From contig NZ_SMGK01000001.1 of NCBI RefSeq assembly GCF_004339725.1, forward strand, positions 806,001 through 870,000: 64,000 nt of DNA, read 5' to 3'. The stretch is from Acidipila rosea (GTDB lineage Bacteria; Acidobacteriota; Terriglobia; Terriglobales; Acidobacteriaceae). The notes under the pieces are model-generated. The model had not been told where the DNA came from, made no database searches, and saw only the letters and a list, made by a program, of their open reading frames with translations. Numbering within the stretch: position 1 is the stretch's first letter; each line of letters starts with the position of its first letter. The translations under genes were made by a program, and so were the position numbers. This document shows, one piece after another, positions 26,463-35,034 of this stretch.

Positions 26463-28205
26463 TTAGTGTTTGCGATAACAGGTAAGCGCGTCTTCCAGCC
26501 GGATCACTCCTTCAAGCGTACCCCTGCTGGCCCTGTTTTGAATTGGCAGCAGGGGCCACCGCGGAAAATAGGGCAACACGCTGTCGAGCGGCATATCGGG
26601 GAACAGTGCCGGTGTCCTGTCCGACTTCACAGCCTTTTCCATGGGCGTATTTCCGGCCAGCGTTGCCCGGGCGGAGGTCAGTTCCTCCACCGTCATTGCA
26701 AACCATGATCCGTCCCACAGCCGCACCAGGAACTCTCTGGAAGACGACTCTCCCAGCAGCGCCGCCACATCTTCGATCGACTGATTGCCGCGGACAATCG
26801 GCACATCCACAGGCTGGAGAGCGTCTTCAATATGGACAATGATCTCTTCTCGCTGCTCCTCCATGGAGGGCAGATCGAGGCCGTCCTGATGCGTGAAGAC
26901 TTCGAAGATCGGTACCGGCTGCAGGCTGCGAGCCAGCAGGTAGGCGATCGTGTTCGCCAGAATCACCGGCAGGACAATCGAGTAATTTCCGCTCACCTCA
27001 AGCACCATGAAGACAGAGGTCAGCGGCGCGCGCAGAAATGCGGCAAAGAGCACGCCCATGCCCACCAGAGCATAAGAGCCGACCGATCCGGTGAAGTGCG
27101 GAAAGAATAGCTTCTCAAACGAGCCGATCGACGCTCCCAGCATGGCCCCGACAAAGAGAGTCGGCGCGAACATGCCACCGGGGGTCCCGCTTGAGAACGA
27201 AATGGTCGTCGCCAGCAGCTTGAAGACAGCGAGCGCCAGCAGCAGCTTCCACGCGAACTGCCCGTGCATCGCCTGGTCGATCACCTCATAACCCGGACCC
27301 ATCACCTGCGGCAACCCGAGAAAGCCGATTACCCCCACGATCAGCCCGGCAATTCCGGGCTGGCAATAGAGGGTCCAGCGCGGCAGGGTACGCAGCCGCG
27401 GCCGCAGATAGCCGAGCGCCTTTGAGAAGACAAGGGCGAAGAGGCCGCCGACGACACCCAGCGCCGCGTAGGCAATCAGTTCCCGAGGGTCACGCAGCGT
27501 CACCGACGGGATGCGGAACATCGGCTCCGATCCCCAGAACCATCGCGCCACCACCACGCTTGAGATTGCGGAGAGCACAATCGAGCCCAGCACGGCCGCG
27601 CTCCACTGGCCAATGACTTCTTCAATAACGAACAGGATCGCCGAGATCGGAGCGTTAAACGCCGCCGCCAGGCCCGCAGCCGCGCCGATCGGGGCAAACA
27701 GCCGCATGCGCTGGCGCGAGAGGTTAAGCCGCCGGGCCACTATTGAGGCGACCCCGGCGCCAATCTGCAGCGACGGGTCCTCAGGCCCCAGGGAGTGCCC
27801 GCAACCGATCGCCAGGGACGAAGTGATGAACTTCCCGATCACTGTCTTGAACGAGATGTACCCGTTGTAGATATAGAGCGCAGCCTTGGTCTGGTTGACC
27901 CCGCTGCCGCGTGCTCCCGGGAAAAATAGTTGCACCAGCGCGGCTACAACAATTCCCGCGATGGCCGGTACAAAAAGAAGCCGGTACTGGCCCGGGTGTG
28001 GCGCTGACCCGAGAGTGAGAATCTTGATCCACTCGATCGCTACCCGGAAAGAAACGACCAGCAGGCCCGACAGCACCCCGATGAAGATCGCCAGTACGAG
28101 AAAAAGACGCTCATCGCGTGTCGGCGCAATCTTGTGCAGGTCCAGCGTGGTAGGCGGCTTGGGGGATGGCGACGACTCGAGCGGCTGCACTCCGGGCGTG
28201 CTCAT
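26463..28205 (-). CDS. ClC-type chloride channel/antiporter with C-terminal regulatory domain
   Basis: A 580-residue protein. Residues 30-440 form the ClC membrane core: GSGVNQTK in the selectivity helix, GHSLGPEDPSLQIGAG carrying the gating-Glu position, and SSGTPGGMFAPTLFVGA. The C-terminal 130 residues form a CBS-like regulatory domain (DVPIVRGNQSIEDVAALLG). It exchanges chloride or another halide for protons, or passes anions passively. Its ATG overlaps the TPR-gene stop codon by four bases, so the two are translationally coupled. A second, distinct ClC gene lies at 41141. Confidence 0.9.
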   Translation of the reverse strand: MSTPGVQPLESSPSPKPPTTLDLHKIAPTRDERLFLVLAIFIGVLSGLLVVSFRVAIEWIKILTLGSAPHPGQYRLLFVPAIAGIVVAALVQLFFPGARGSGVNQTKAALYIYNGYISFKTVIGKFITSSLAIGCGHSLGPEDPSLQIGAGVASIVARRLNLSRQRMRLFAPIGAAAGLAAAFNAPISAILFVIEEVIGQWSAAVLGSIVLSAISSVVVARWFWGSEPMFRIPSVTLRDPRELIAYAALGVVGGLFALVFSKALGYLRPRLRTLPRWTLYCQPGIAGLIVGVIGFLGLPQVMGPGYEVIDQAMHGQFAWKLLLALAVFKLLATTISFSSGTPGGMFAPTLFVGAMLGASIGSFEKLFFPHFTGSVGSYALVGMGVLFAAFLRAPLTSVFMVLEVSGNYSIVLPVILANTIAYLLARSLQPVPIFEVFTHQDGLDLPSMEEQREEIIVHIEDALQPVDVPIVRGNQSIEDVAALLGESSSREFLVRLWDGSWFAMTVEELTSARATLAGNTPMEKAVKSDRTPALFPDMPLDSVLPYFPRWPLLPIQNRASRGTLEGVIRLEDALTCYRKH

Positions 28206-29413
28206 TGGGGCCCCAGCATTCCCGGCCCTGCCGCGACCAGGTCGGGGGCCTGCGCAATCTTCAACAACAGTGCGTCATCGCCTGTGGGCGCGCCGCAAGA
28301 CTGGCTGGTGACTTTTTCGGTTTCGTAGACGAGCTGCATCATGGTTTGTTCAAGCTGTGGGTCGCGCTCCAGCGCGTTGATCGTAGATGTTGCCGGCGTC
28401 TGCTGCCATTGCGTCGCCAGCCCTTGCAACGGAGCCGACGTGTTGTTTTGTGCCAGACAGCTCGTCAACCGCGCAAAAGCTGTCTTTGCATTGTAGGAGA
28501 TGCGGGTAGCGCGCTCTTTCACTCGCAGGCTGGGCAACGGGTAGAGTTCCAGGATGCGTGTACAGTCGGCCAGCATCTCGCGATTGGCGTCCCGGGAAGA
28601 TTCCGCCTCTTTGGCAAAGTCAGGGTTGGTGATGGCCCGCTCCAGGTAGCTTCTAGCCTCGATGAAGCGCCCAAGCTCGAAGGCCGTCCTCGCCGCGCCC
28701 TGCAGCGCCGCGAGGCGCACATGGTGGCGGGTGAGCATGCCGCGGTAGAGGACAAGGGCATCTGCGGGATATTGCGCCTGCTCCAGCAGATCAGCAATCT
28801 GCAGCTTCACCGCTACGTCGTCGGGGGCGTTGCCCGCGGCCACCAGCAGCTGCGACCGCGCCTCATCATAGCGCTTCAGTCCGATCAGGTAGCGAGCCAT
28901 CTCCAGGCGCACCTCGCGCCTGCGAACATAGCCGTCTCCCTGCCAGGTGCCGTCCATGGCCGATTCATAATGTTCAAGCGCGACATTCGTGCTTCCTTGC
29001 CGCGCGGCCAGCCTCGCCAACTGCAGGTTGATCATGCCGTTGCCCGGTTCTGACTCGAGCAGCGTGTTGAAGTAGGCCAGCGCCTCCTGCGTGCGCCCGC
29101 TCGCTGCCAGCGCCTCGGCCAGTTCAATCTGCAGTCCGCGGTTGCTCGGCGCATAGGCGAGCGCCGAGCGCAGTGCCTCAATAGCGTTCTCCGGGTGGCC
29201 GGAGTTCAACGCCGTCTCGCCCCGCATCCGCCACCTCTCGCCCAGTTTCTGCCGGTGCTGAGAAAACGACCGAAAGAGCAGCAGGGTAAGGGTGAAAAGG
29301 ACTGCAGTGATAGCGAAGAGGCTGAGAAGCGCGATCGCATCGCGGACAATCAGGCGCTGCTTCTCCGCTCGCTCTTCCGTGCTGAGCGTTGTTCCAAAGT
29401 GAAGTGCTGCCAT
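28202..29413 (-). CDS. Membrane-anchored TPR protein
   Basis: A 403-residue protein with a short cytoplasmic N-terminus, one TM helix at about 25-47 (AIALLSLFAITAVLFTLTLLLF) and TPR repeats from about 60 to 290 (ALNSGHPENAIEALRSALAYAPSN; TQEALAYFNTLLESEPGN; QYPADALVLYRGML). The C-terminal 100 residues have no known domain and two Cys. Probably a scaffold facing the periplasm. Its stop overlaps the start of the ClC gene, so the two are likely made together; the functional link is unknown. Confidence 0.75.
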   Translation of the reverse strand: MAALHFGTTLSTEERAEKQRLIVRDAIALLSLFAITAVLFTLTLLLFRSFSQHRQKLGERWRMRGETALNSGHPENAIEALRSALAYAPSNRGLQIELAEALAASGRTQEALAYFNTLLESEPGNGMINLQLARLAARQGSTNVALEHYESAMDGTWQGDGYVRRREVRLEMARYLIGLKRYDEARSQLLVAAGNAPDDVAVKLQIADLLEQAQYPADALVLYRGMLTRHHVRLAALQGAARTAFELGRFIEARSYLERAITNPDFAKEAESSRDANREMLADCTRILELYPLPSLRVKERATRISYNAKTAFARLTSCLAQNNTSAPLQGLATQWQQTPATSTINALERDPQLEQTMMQLVYETEKVTSQSCGAPTGDDALLLKIAQAPDLVAAGPGMLGPQ

Positions 29414-29570
29414 CAGGGAATACTTTATCCTTATCCTTCAGAACAGTGCTGAAACTGTCGTAATTGTACAAAGATGCATCCGAGTCGATTATGTATGGTC
29501 ATTGCGACCGGAACTTCCCGGCAAAGATAGCGCCCGCGGGAGTAGCATAACGTTCACGGGAGTACTTCAC

Positions 29571-30563
29571 ATGGAGAGACGCGACTTTCTGAAATCGGCT
29601 GCTCTGGCAGCGATGGCGACCGCAGTCCACAACCGTGCTGACGCGGCAGGCACTCACAATGGCATCCCCTACCGTACTCTGGGCCGCACCGGCGCAAGCG
29701 TCTCCATGGTCGGTATCGGCGGCCACCACATCGGACGCAACACTGTACCCGCAGAGGAGGCCACGCGCATCGTTCACACGGCGCTCGACTCCGGCATCAA
29801 CTTCCTCGACAACTGCTGGGACTACAACGACGGCGTAAGCGAAGAGCGCATGGGCGTTGCTCTGCAGGGCGGCTATCGGCAGAAGGCCTTCCTGATGACC
29901 AAGCTGGACGGGCGAACCGCGCAGCTGGCGCAGCAGCAGCTGGAGCAGTCCCTCAAGCGGTTGAAGACCGACCACATTGACCTTATCCAGATCCACGAAG
30001 TGATCCGCATGACCGACCCGGAGCGCGTCTTCGCTCCCGGCGGCTCCCTCGAATATCTCCGCAAGGCGCGCGAGCAGGGTAAGGTGCGCTTCATCGGCTT
30101 CACCGGGCACAAGAGTCCTGAGATCCACCTTCACATGATTGAAACTGCCACGAAGCACGGCTTCACATTTGATACGGTGCAAATGCCGCTCAACGTCATG
30201 GACGCTCATTTCGACAGCTTCCAGAAGCTCGTCATTCCCGTGGCTCAGAAGCTCAACATGGGCATTCTCGGCATGAAACCGATGGGCGACGGCATCATCC
30301 TGAAGAGCAACGTCGTCACCCCGGTCGAGTGTCTGCAGTACGCCATGAACCTGCCGACCAGTGTCGTCATCACCGGCTGCGATTCGATGAAGATTCTGAA
30401 CCAGGCCATCGACACGGCTAAGAATTTCCATCCTATGAATCAGGAGCAGGTCAGCGCTCTGCTCGCGAAGACTGAAACAGTGGCCAAAGGCGGTCAGTTC
30501 GAGCTCTACAAGACATCGCACAACTTCGATGGCACTTACAAGAATCCGCAGTGGCTGGGCTGA
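29571..30563 (+). CDS. Aldo/keto reductase with Tat signal
   Basis: A 330-residue protein starting at ATG 29571 (CACGGGAG upstream). The N-terminus ERRDFLKSAALAAMATA is a twin-arginine signal, so the enzyme is expected to be exported folded with its nicotinamide cofactor. The AKR barrel follows with TLGRTGASVSMVGIGG, FLDNCWDYNDGVSE (catalytic Asp and Tyr), the catalytic Lys in TKLDGRT and His in IQIHEV. Substrate is unknown. It stands seven bases in front of larE, so it is probably the first gene of the lar operon. No iron-sulphur Cys tail is present. Confidence 0.88.
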   Translation: MERRDFLKSAALAAMATAVHNRADAAGTHNGIPYRTLGRTGASVSMVGIGGHHIGRNTVPAEEATRIVHTALDSGINFLDNCWDYNDGVSEERMGVALQGGYRQKAFLMTKLDGRTAQLAQQQLEQSLKRLKTDHIDLIQIHEVIRMTDPERVFAPGGSLEYLRKAREQGKVRFIGFTGHKSPEIHLHMIETATKHGFTFDTVQMPLNVMDAHFDSFQKLVIPVAQKLNMGILGMKPMGDGIILKSNVVTPVECLQYAMNLPTSVVITGCDSMKILNQAIDTAKNFHPMNQEQVSALLAKTETVAKGGQFELYKTSHNFDGTYKNPQWLG

Positions 30564-30570
30564 GGGTTTT

Positions 30571-31407
30571 ATGGATTTAAGCGAGAAGCATCTTAAGCTC
30601 AGGCAGCGTCTCGGCGAGTTCGATGGCTTGTTGATCGCCTACTCCGGCGGCATCGACTCCGCTTACCTCGCCTTCGTCGCCCATCAGGTGCTGGGCGACC
30701 GGGCCCTCGCCGTCATTGCCGATTCCGCAAGTCTTGCGCGCAGCCAGTACGGCGATGCCATTGCTTTTGCCCATGAGCGCGCCATTCCTCTCAAGACCAT
30801 CGAGACGGATGAGCTCGAACGCGAGGACTATGCGGCCAATGGCGCAGACCGCTGCTTTCACTGCAAGGATGAGCTCTTCACCGTACTCGAGGCCGAGCGC
30901 CAGCGCCTCGGTTTCGCTGCCGTTGCTTATGGCCTGAATGTGAACGACAAGCAGGAGTTCCGCCCCGGCCAGCGCGCTGCATCGGAACATCGGGTCGTCG
31001 CGCCTCTGGCCGATGCAGGCCTGACCAAAGAGGACATCCGTGCCCTCGCGCGCGAGGCCGGTCTGCGCATCTGGGACAAGCCCGCCTCGGCCTGTCTCTC
31101 GTCCCGCATCGAGTACGGCCGCCGCGTTACGCCGGAGGCCTTGCGCATGGTGGAGGATGCCGAGGATGCCCTGCGTGCGCTGGGCCTGGTCCGCTTCCGC
31201 GTGCGCCATCACGGCACGGTTGCCCGTGTAGAGATCGCGCAGGAGGAGCTGGCCGCTGCACTCAATCCTGCCACGCTCAAGCAGATCGGCCAGGCCGTGC
31301 GATCCGCTGGCTTCGCATATTCCGCTGTTGACTGTGATGGCTACCGCTCCGGTTCCATGAACGAGATTCTTCCTGTCGAGTCGCTGACGGCAGCCTTGAG
31401 AAAGTAA
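30571..31407 (+). CDS. larE: Nickel-pincer cofactor sulphur transferase LarE
   Basis: A 278-residue protein starting at ATG 30571 with GAGGG upstream. It has the PP-loop pyrophosphatase motif SGGIDSAYL (residues 22-30), CFHCKDELF, and PASACLSSRIEYG, whose Cys corresponds to the sacrificial cysteine of LarE. LarE adenylates the pyridinium-3,5-biscarboxylate nucleotide and donates its own Cys sulphur to make the bisthiocarboxylate. It acts with LarB and LarC encoded just downstream; the gap to larC is only seven bases. Some family members carry extra Cys for an iron-sulphur cluster; this one has the simple Cys layout apart from CFHC. Confidence 0.93.
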   Translation: MDLSEKHLKLRQRLGEFDGLLIAYSGGIDSAYLAFVAHQVLGDRALAVIADSASLARSQYGDAIAFAHERAIPLKTIETDELEREDYAANGADRCFHCKDELFTVLEAERQRLGFAAVAYGLNVNDKQEFRPGQRAASEHRVVAPLADAGLTKEDIRALAREAGLRIWDKPASACLSSRIEYGRRVTPEALRMVEDAEDALRALGLVRFRVRHHGTVARVEIAQEELAAALNPATLKQIGQAVRSAGFAYSAVDCDGYRSGSMNEILPVESLTAALRK

Positions 31408-31414
31408 ATACCTG

Positions 31415-32779
31415 ATGATGAGAGTTGGATACATTGAGTGCTTCGCTGGCATCAGCGGAGACATGTGGTTGGGCGCGCTGGTTGACGCAGGCGTCTCACG
31501 CAAGCTGCTGGAAGAGACTGTTGCGGCGTTAGGCATCGGAGCGGAGTTGCGCTTCACCTCCGTGAGCCGCAGCGGCATCCAGGCCACCAAGGTAGATGTG
31601 CTCGTCGATGGCAAGCCTGCTGAGCTCGCGGCCGCCGGCCATTCTCATGAGCATTCGCACTCACACGATCATTCGCACGAGCATAGCCATTCTCATGAGC
31701 ACTCGCATCCCGTGGAGCATAAGCACGAGCCCCATGCCCACGATCACACGCATAGTCACGATCACAAACACGATCACGACCATGCCCATACCCACGGTCG
31801 CAGCTGGCGCGAAATCCGAGAGCTGCTCTTGCACGTAGCTCTGCCCGAGGATGCGCGCAGTCTTGCTCTGCGCGCCTTTGAGCTGCTTGCGCATGCCGAG
31901 GCGCGAATCCACAACACTCCTGTTGAGACCGTCCACTTTCACGAAGTAGGCGCAGTCGACACCATCGTCGATATCGTCTGCGGCGCGGCAGGGCTGCTCT
32001 CGCTCGGCATTGATCGCTGGGTCTGCTCGCCAGTGAATACCGGCAGCGGCTTTGTCGAGTGCGCGCACGGCAAGTTTCCCGTTCCCGCACCGGCCACCGC
32101 AGAGCTGTTGAAAGGAGTTCCCATCTACGCGGCCGGTCCCGCCGTGGAAATGGTGACGCCCACCGGTGCGGCTATGCTGCGCGCGCTTGGCTGCAGTTTC
32201 GGCGACCCCGGCACGATCACCGTCAGCAGCATTGGCTACGGAGCGGGCAACCGCAATCCAGATCGCTTTCCCAACGTTCTGCGGCTGAGCATCGGCGAGG
32301 CGGCAGCGGCTTCACGCACGCCTTTTAAGACGGATCGGGTCACCGTGATCGAGTGTGCGCTCGATGACACAACCTCGCAGCTCGTCGCGCATACCATGGA
32401 GCTCGCAATGAAGCAGGGCGCGCTCGATGTCATGTGTGCGCCGGTCCTGATGAAGAAGGGCCGCATGGGCAGCCTGCTCACGATTTTATCCAGGCCCCAG
32501 GATGCTGCCGCCATGCAGGCGTTGCTGCTCCGCGAGACGACTACACTCGGCGTGCGCTCACGCGAAGAAGAGCGCGCCGTGCTTGAGCGCAGCTTCGTTG
32601 CAGTCGAGACGCCGTACGGACCCATCCGCATCAAACTCGGCATAAGCGCCGATGAGGTCTGGAACGCAATGCCCGAGTATGAAGATTGCGCGCAGGCGGC
32701 GGCACAACATCACGTCGCGCTCAAGCAGGTAATGCAGAGCGCCCTGGCAGCATTTGCTGAAACAAAGGCGGAAGCATGA
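31415..32779 (+). CDS. larC: Nickel-pincer cofactor nickel chelatase LarC
   Basis: A 454-residue protein that inserts nickel into the bisthiocarboxylic mononucleotide using CTP. It starts MMRVGYIECFAGISGDMWLG. Residues 76-127 are extremely His-rich (25 His in 52 residues), a putative nickel store. Downstream motifs HFHEVGAVDTIVDIVGA-like, EMVTPTGAAML and GYGAGNRNPDRFPNVLR are standard for the family. In Lactobacillus the protein is split as LarC1/LarC2 and joined by a frameshift; here it is one continuous frame. Its stop overlaps the larB start (ATGA). The His-coding DNA is a CAT/CAC-rich low-complexity run that is a likely slippage site. Confidence 0.94.
   Translation: MMRVGYIECFAGISGDMWLGALVDAGVSRKLLEETVAALGIGAELRFTSVSRSGIQATKVDVLVDGKPAELAAAGHSHEHSHSHDHSHEHSHSHEHSHPVEHKHEPHAHDHTHSHDHKHDHDHAHTHGRSWREIRELLLHVALPEDARSLALRAFELLAHAEARIHNTPVETVHFHEVGAVDTIVDIVCGAAGLLSLGIDRWVCSPVNTGSGFVECAHGKFPVPAPATAELLKGVPIYAAGPAVEMVTPTGAAMLRALGCSFGDPGTITVSSIGYGAGNRNPDRFPNVLRLSIGEAAAASRTPFKTDRVTVIECALDDTTSQLVAHTMELAMKQGALDVMCAPVLMKKGRMGSLLTILSRPQDAAAMQALLLRETTTLGVRSREEERAVLERSFVAVETPYGPIRIKLGISADEVWNAMPEYEDCAQAAAQHHVALKQVMQSALAAFAETKAEA
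31640..31795 (+). repeat. Low-complexity His-codon run inside larC
   Basis: About 52 codons of which 25 are CAT or CAC, alternating mainly with Ser, Asp and Glu codons (HSHEHSH pattern). It encodes the predicted nickel-binding segment of LarC and is prone to length variation. Confidence 0.85.
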
Positions 32780-33570
32780 CTCGTGAAACGATCCTTGAAC
32801 TACTCCTCAGAGTGCAAAACGGCGGCGTAGCACCCGAGGAAGCCTTGTCCCATCTTGCCAGGCTGCCTTTTGAAGATGCAGGCTTTGCCAAGATTGACCA
32901 CCACCGCTCCCTGCGGCTCGGCTTGCCCGAGGTGATCTACGCCGCCGGCAAAACGCCGCAACAGGTCGGCGAGATCTTCTATCGTATGGCCGCGGCAGGC
33001 AGTGATGTGCTCGCCACGCGGGCCGATCACGCAGCGTGGGAGGCGGTGAGACAGCTTATCCCCCACGCGAGTTACCACGAGCAGGCCCGAATCATCGGCC
33101 TGCGCCAGAACGCCCTCGCCGCCACCTTCGGCCCTCTGGCCGTCATCTGCGCCGGCACCAGCGACCTGCCCGTTGCTGAAGAAGCAGCCGTCACCGCCGA
33201 ATATCTCGGCGTCGAGGTCGAGCGTGTTTATGACGTGGGTGTAGCGGGCCTGCACCGTCTCCTCGCGCAGGGTGACGTGCTGGGCCGCGCCTGCGCTGTC
33301 ATTGTTTGCGCCGGCATGGAGGGAGCGCTGCCGAGCGTAGTGGGCGGACTCGTAGCAGCGCCGGTCATTGCGGTTCCCACCAGCGTGGGATACGGGGCAG
33401 CCTTCGGCGGTCTCGCAGCGCTTCTTGGCATGCTCAACTCCTGCTCTCCCAACGTCACGGTCGTCAATATCGACAACGGCTTCGGCGCAGCTTACGTCGT
33501 GGCGATGATGATGCGCTCCGCGACAAGGCAGACAGTGCGGCTCCAGGAGGCGTCCCTGCAGGAGCTGTAG
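32776..33570 (+). CDS. larB: Nickel-pincer cofactor biosynthesis protein LarB
   Basis: A 264-residue protein overlapping the end of larC by four bases. The N-terminal half is the LarB-specific domain (AKIDHHRSLRLGLPEVIYAAGKT), and the C-terminal half resembles the PurE/NCAIR mutase fold (VICAGTSDLPVAEEAAVTAEYLG; VVCAGMEGALPSVVGGL; VPTSVGYG). LarB carboxylates nicotinic acid adenine dinucleotide and hydrolyses it to pyridinium-3,5-biscarboxylate mononucleotide, the first step of the pathway. With LarE and LarC it completes the cofactor set. The user enzyme LarA is not in this window. Confidence 0.94.
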   Translation: MTRETILELLLRVQNGGVAPEEALSHLARLPFEDAGFAKIDHHRSLRLGLPEVIYAAGKTPQQVGEIFYRMAAAGSDVLATRADHAAWEAVRQLIPHASYHEQARIIGLRQNALAATFGPLAVICAGTSDLPVAEEAAVTAEYLGVEVERVYDVGVAGLHRLLAQGDVLGRACAVIVCAGMEGALPSVVGGLVAAPVIAVPTSVGYGAAFGGLAALLGMLNSCSPNVTVVNIDNGFGAAYVVAMMMRSATRQTVRLQEASLQEL

Positions 33571-33609
33571 CTAACCTTTTCCCTCGCCGCGAACATCCTA
33601 ACTGCTGCT

Positions 33610-34449
33610 ATGGCCTCTACCGTCTGGAAGGGTTACATCTCGTTCGGTCTGATCTCCGTGCCGATCCGCCTCTTCACGGCTGCGCGCGAGCAGCATGTCA
33701 GCTTCCACCAGATCCACGAGGTCTGTGGCACGCGGGTTCGACAGCAACTCTTCTGCCCTACCTGCGAGCGTGTCGTAGAACGCGACGAGCTGGCCAAGGG
33801 CTATCCCGTTGACAAGGATACGAATGTGCTCGTCACCAACGAAGAGCTCAAGGCGCTTGAGGCCGATTCCTCGACCGTCATGGAGATTGTGCAGTTCGTC
33901 AAACTCAGCGACGTCGATCCCATTTACTACCAGACCTCCTACTTCAGCGTTGCCGAGGAGCCCGGCCGCCGCGCTTACGCGCTCATCATGCAGGGCATGG
34001 AGCGGCTCAACCTCGGCGCCATCGCACGCATCACTCTGCACCAGCGCGAACAGGTCGTGATGATTCGCCCGTATGAGGAGGGGCTTATCCTGCATACGCT
34101 CTACTACCCTGAGGAGGTTCGTGAGATAGCTGAGTATGGAAAGCAGGAAGAGATGAAGCTCAGCCCTCAGGAGGTCCAGCTGGCCGAGCAGTTCATGAAG
34201 CAGCTGACCTCTGCCTTCGATCCCGACAAGTTCAAAGACGAGTATCAGAGCCGCGTCGAACAACTCGTCGAGAGCAAGGGAGCTGGCAAGCCAATCCCGG
34301 CAGGCGAGCCGCCTAAGAGGCATCTGGCGCCGGTGATTAACCTGATGGATGCCCTCAAGAAAAGCATCGAGAAACGTGACGAAAACGCCACCCCCCGAAA
34401 GACACCCCAGAAAGCCGCCGCGACCGCGCGGCGCAAGCGCGCCAGCTAG
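33610..34449 (+). CDS. ku: Ku DNA end-binding protein
   Basis: A 279-residue bacterial Ku that binds double-strand ends and recruits a ligase for end joining. Family motifs: N-terminal WKGYISFGLISVPIRL, the zinc-like segment VRQQLFCPTCERVV, VDPIYYQTSYFSVAEEPG and the lysine-rich C-tail (KSIEKRDENATPRKTPQKAA), which contacts DNA. The partner ATP-dependent ligase (LigD) is usually adjacent but is not in this window. The 39-base gap after larB suggests possible cotranscription, but the functions are unrelated. A hairpin terminator follows. Confidence 0.94.
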   Translation: MASTVWKGYISFGLISVPIRLFTAAREQHVSFHQIHEVCGTRVRQQLFCPTCERVVERDELAKGYPVDKDTNVLVTNEELKALEADSSTVMEIVQFVKLSDVDPIYYQTSYFSVAEEPGRRAYALIMQGMERLNLGAIARITLHQREQVVMIRPYEEGLILHTLYYPEEVREIAEYGKQEEMKLSPQEVQLAEQFMKQLTSAFDPDKFKDEYQSRVEQLVESKGAGKPIPAGEPPKRHLAPVINLMDALKKSIEKRDENATPRKTPQKAAATARRKRAS

Positions 34450-34487
34450 AGGTAACCAGCAAAAAGGTTACCTTTGCTCCGATTTTT
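34450..34487 (+). terminator. Rho-independent terminator after ku
   Basis: AGGTAACC and GGTTACCT form a perfect 8-bp stem around an 8-base loop (34450-34473), followed by TTGCTCCGATTTTT. It starts at the last base of the stop-codon region of ku. Confidence 0.6.
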
Positions 34488-34631
34488 CCTATAACTAAAT
34501 ATGTTCAAGTTGTGACTCGCCAAGTCTGTACGGAGCCATTCATAATCGCACGACTGTTGATGGTTAGGCTTGCCAGCCCCGATGGAGCGGCAAGGCTTCG
34601 ATAGAAGACTCGAAAGGCTGAGTTAACCCGT

Positions 34632-34907
34632 ATGTTGAAAGATTTGCTTGTTGCTGCCGTGGTCTTGTTTGTGGGGTTCGTAGCCGGAGGGTTTCTCTGG
34701 CAGGCGATCGATACAGAGAACTTTCCTGATGTCCCAGCCTGGTGTCGTCCAGCGTGGCTCATGAGCCTGTCGTTTGCCTTCGCATCGCGCGGCCGGGGCG
34801 AATCTGAGGCAGCGTTTCCCAGCGATCATCACATTGAGGTTATGACCTTCGAGAAGTCCACTCGCAAGGGCAAGGCCAAGGGCCGCCACATCACTCACAC
34901 GCGGTAA
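34632..34907 (+). CDS. Small membrane-anchored hypothetical protein
   Basis: A 91-residue frame with one TM helix at about 6-24 (LVAAVVLFVGFVAGGFLW) and a basic Lys-rich tail (KSTRKGKAKGR). The start has GAAAGGCTGAG upstream at long spacing. I do not recognise a family and the codon pattern is only fairly typical of the window, so it may not be expressed. The 182-base stretch before it, after the ku terminator, holds only an imperfect hairpin (CTTGCC/GGCAAG). Confidence 0.38.
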   Translation: MLKDLLVAAVVLFVGFVAGGFLWQAIDTENFPDVPAWCRPAWLMSLSFAFASRGRGESEAAFPSDHHIEVMTFEKSTRKGKAKGRHITHTR

Positions 34908-35034
34908 GCCACGCGCCGAGCAGCGGTTGGCCTACCTCGCGCCGTTCTCTGCCTGGTTCTTACAGGCGACTCCGTCTTTCATCACAACGTAGACTCTCTT
35001 CATCTGGATCGTTTCGTTCAGCGGGTCCCGGCTG

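Noticed and set aside
31415..32779. Possible programmed frameshift in larC
   Set aside because: larC is one uninterrupted frame from start to LarC2 end, so none is needed.
34932..35003. 23-codon minus-strand frame (MKRVYVVMKDGVACKNQ)
   Set aside because: No Shine-Dalgarno sequence and no hydrophobic or other pattern; too short to support.
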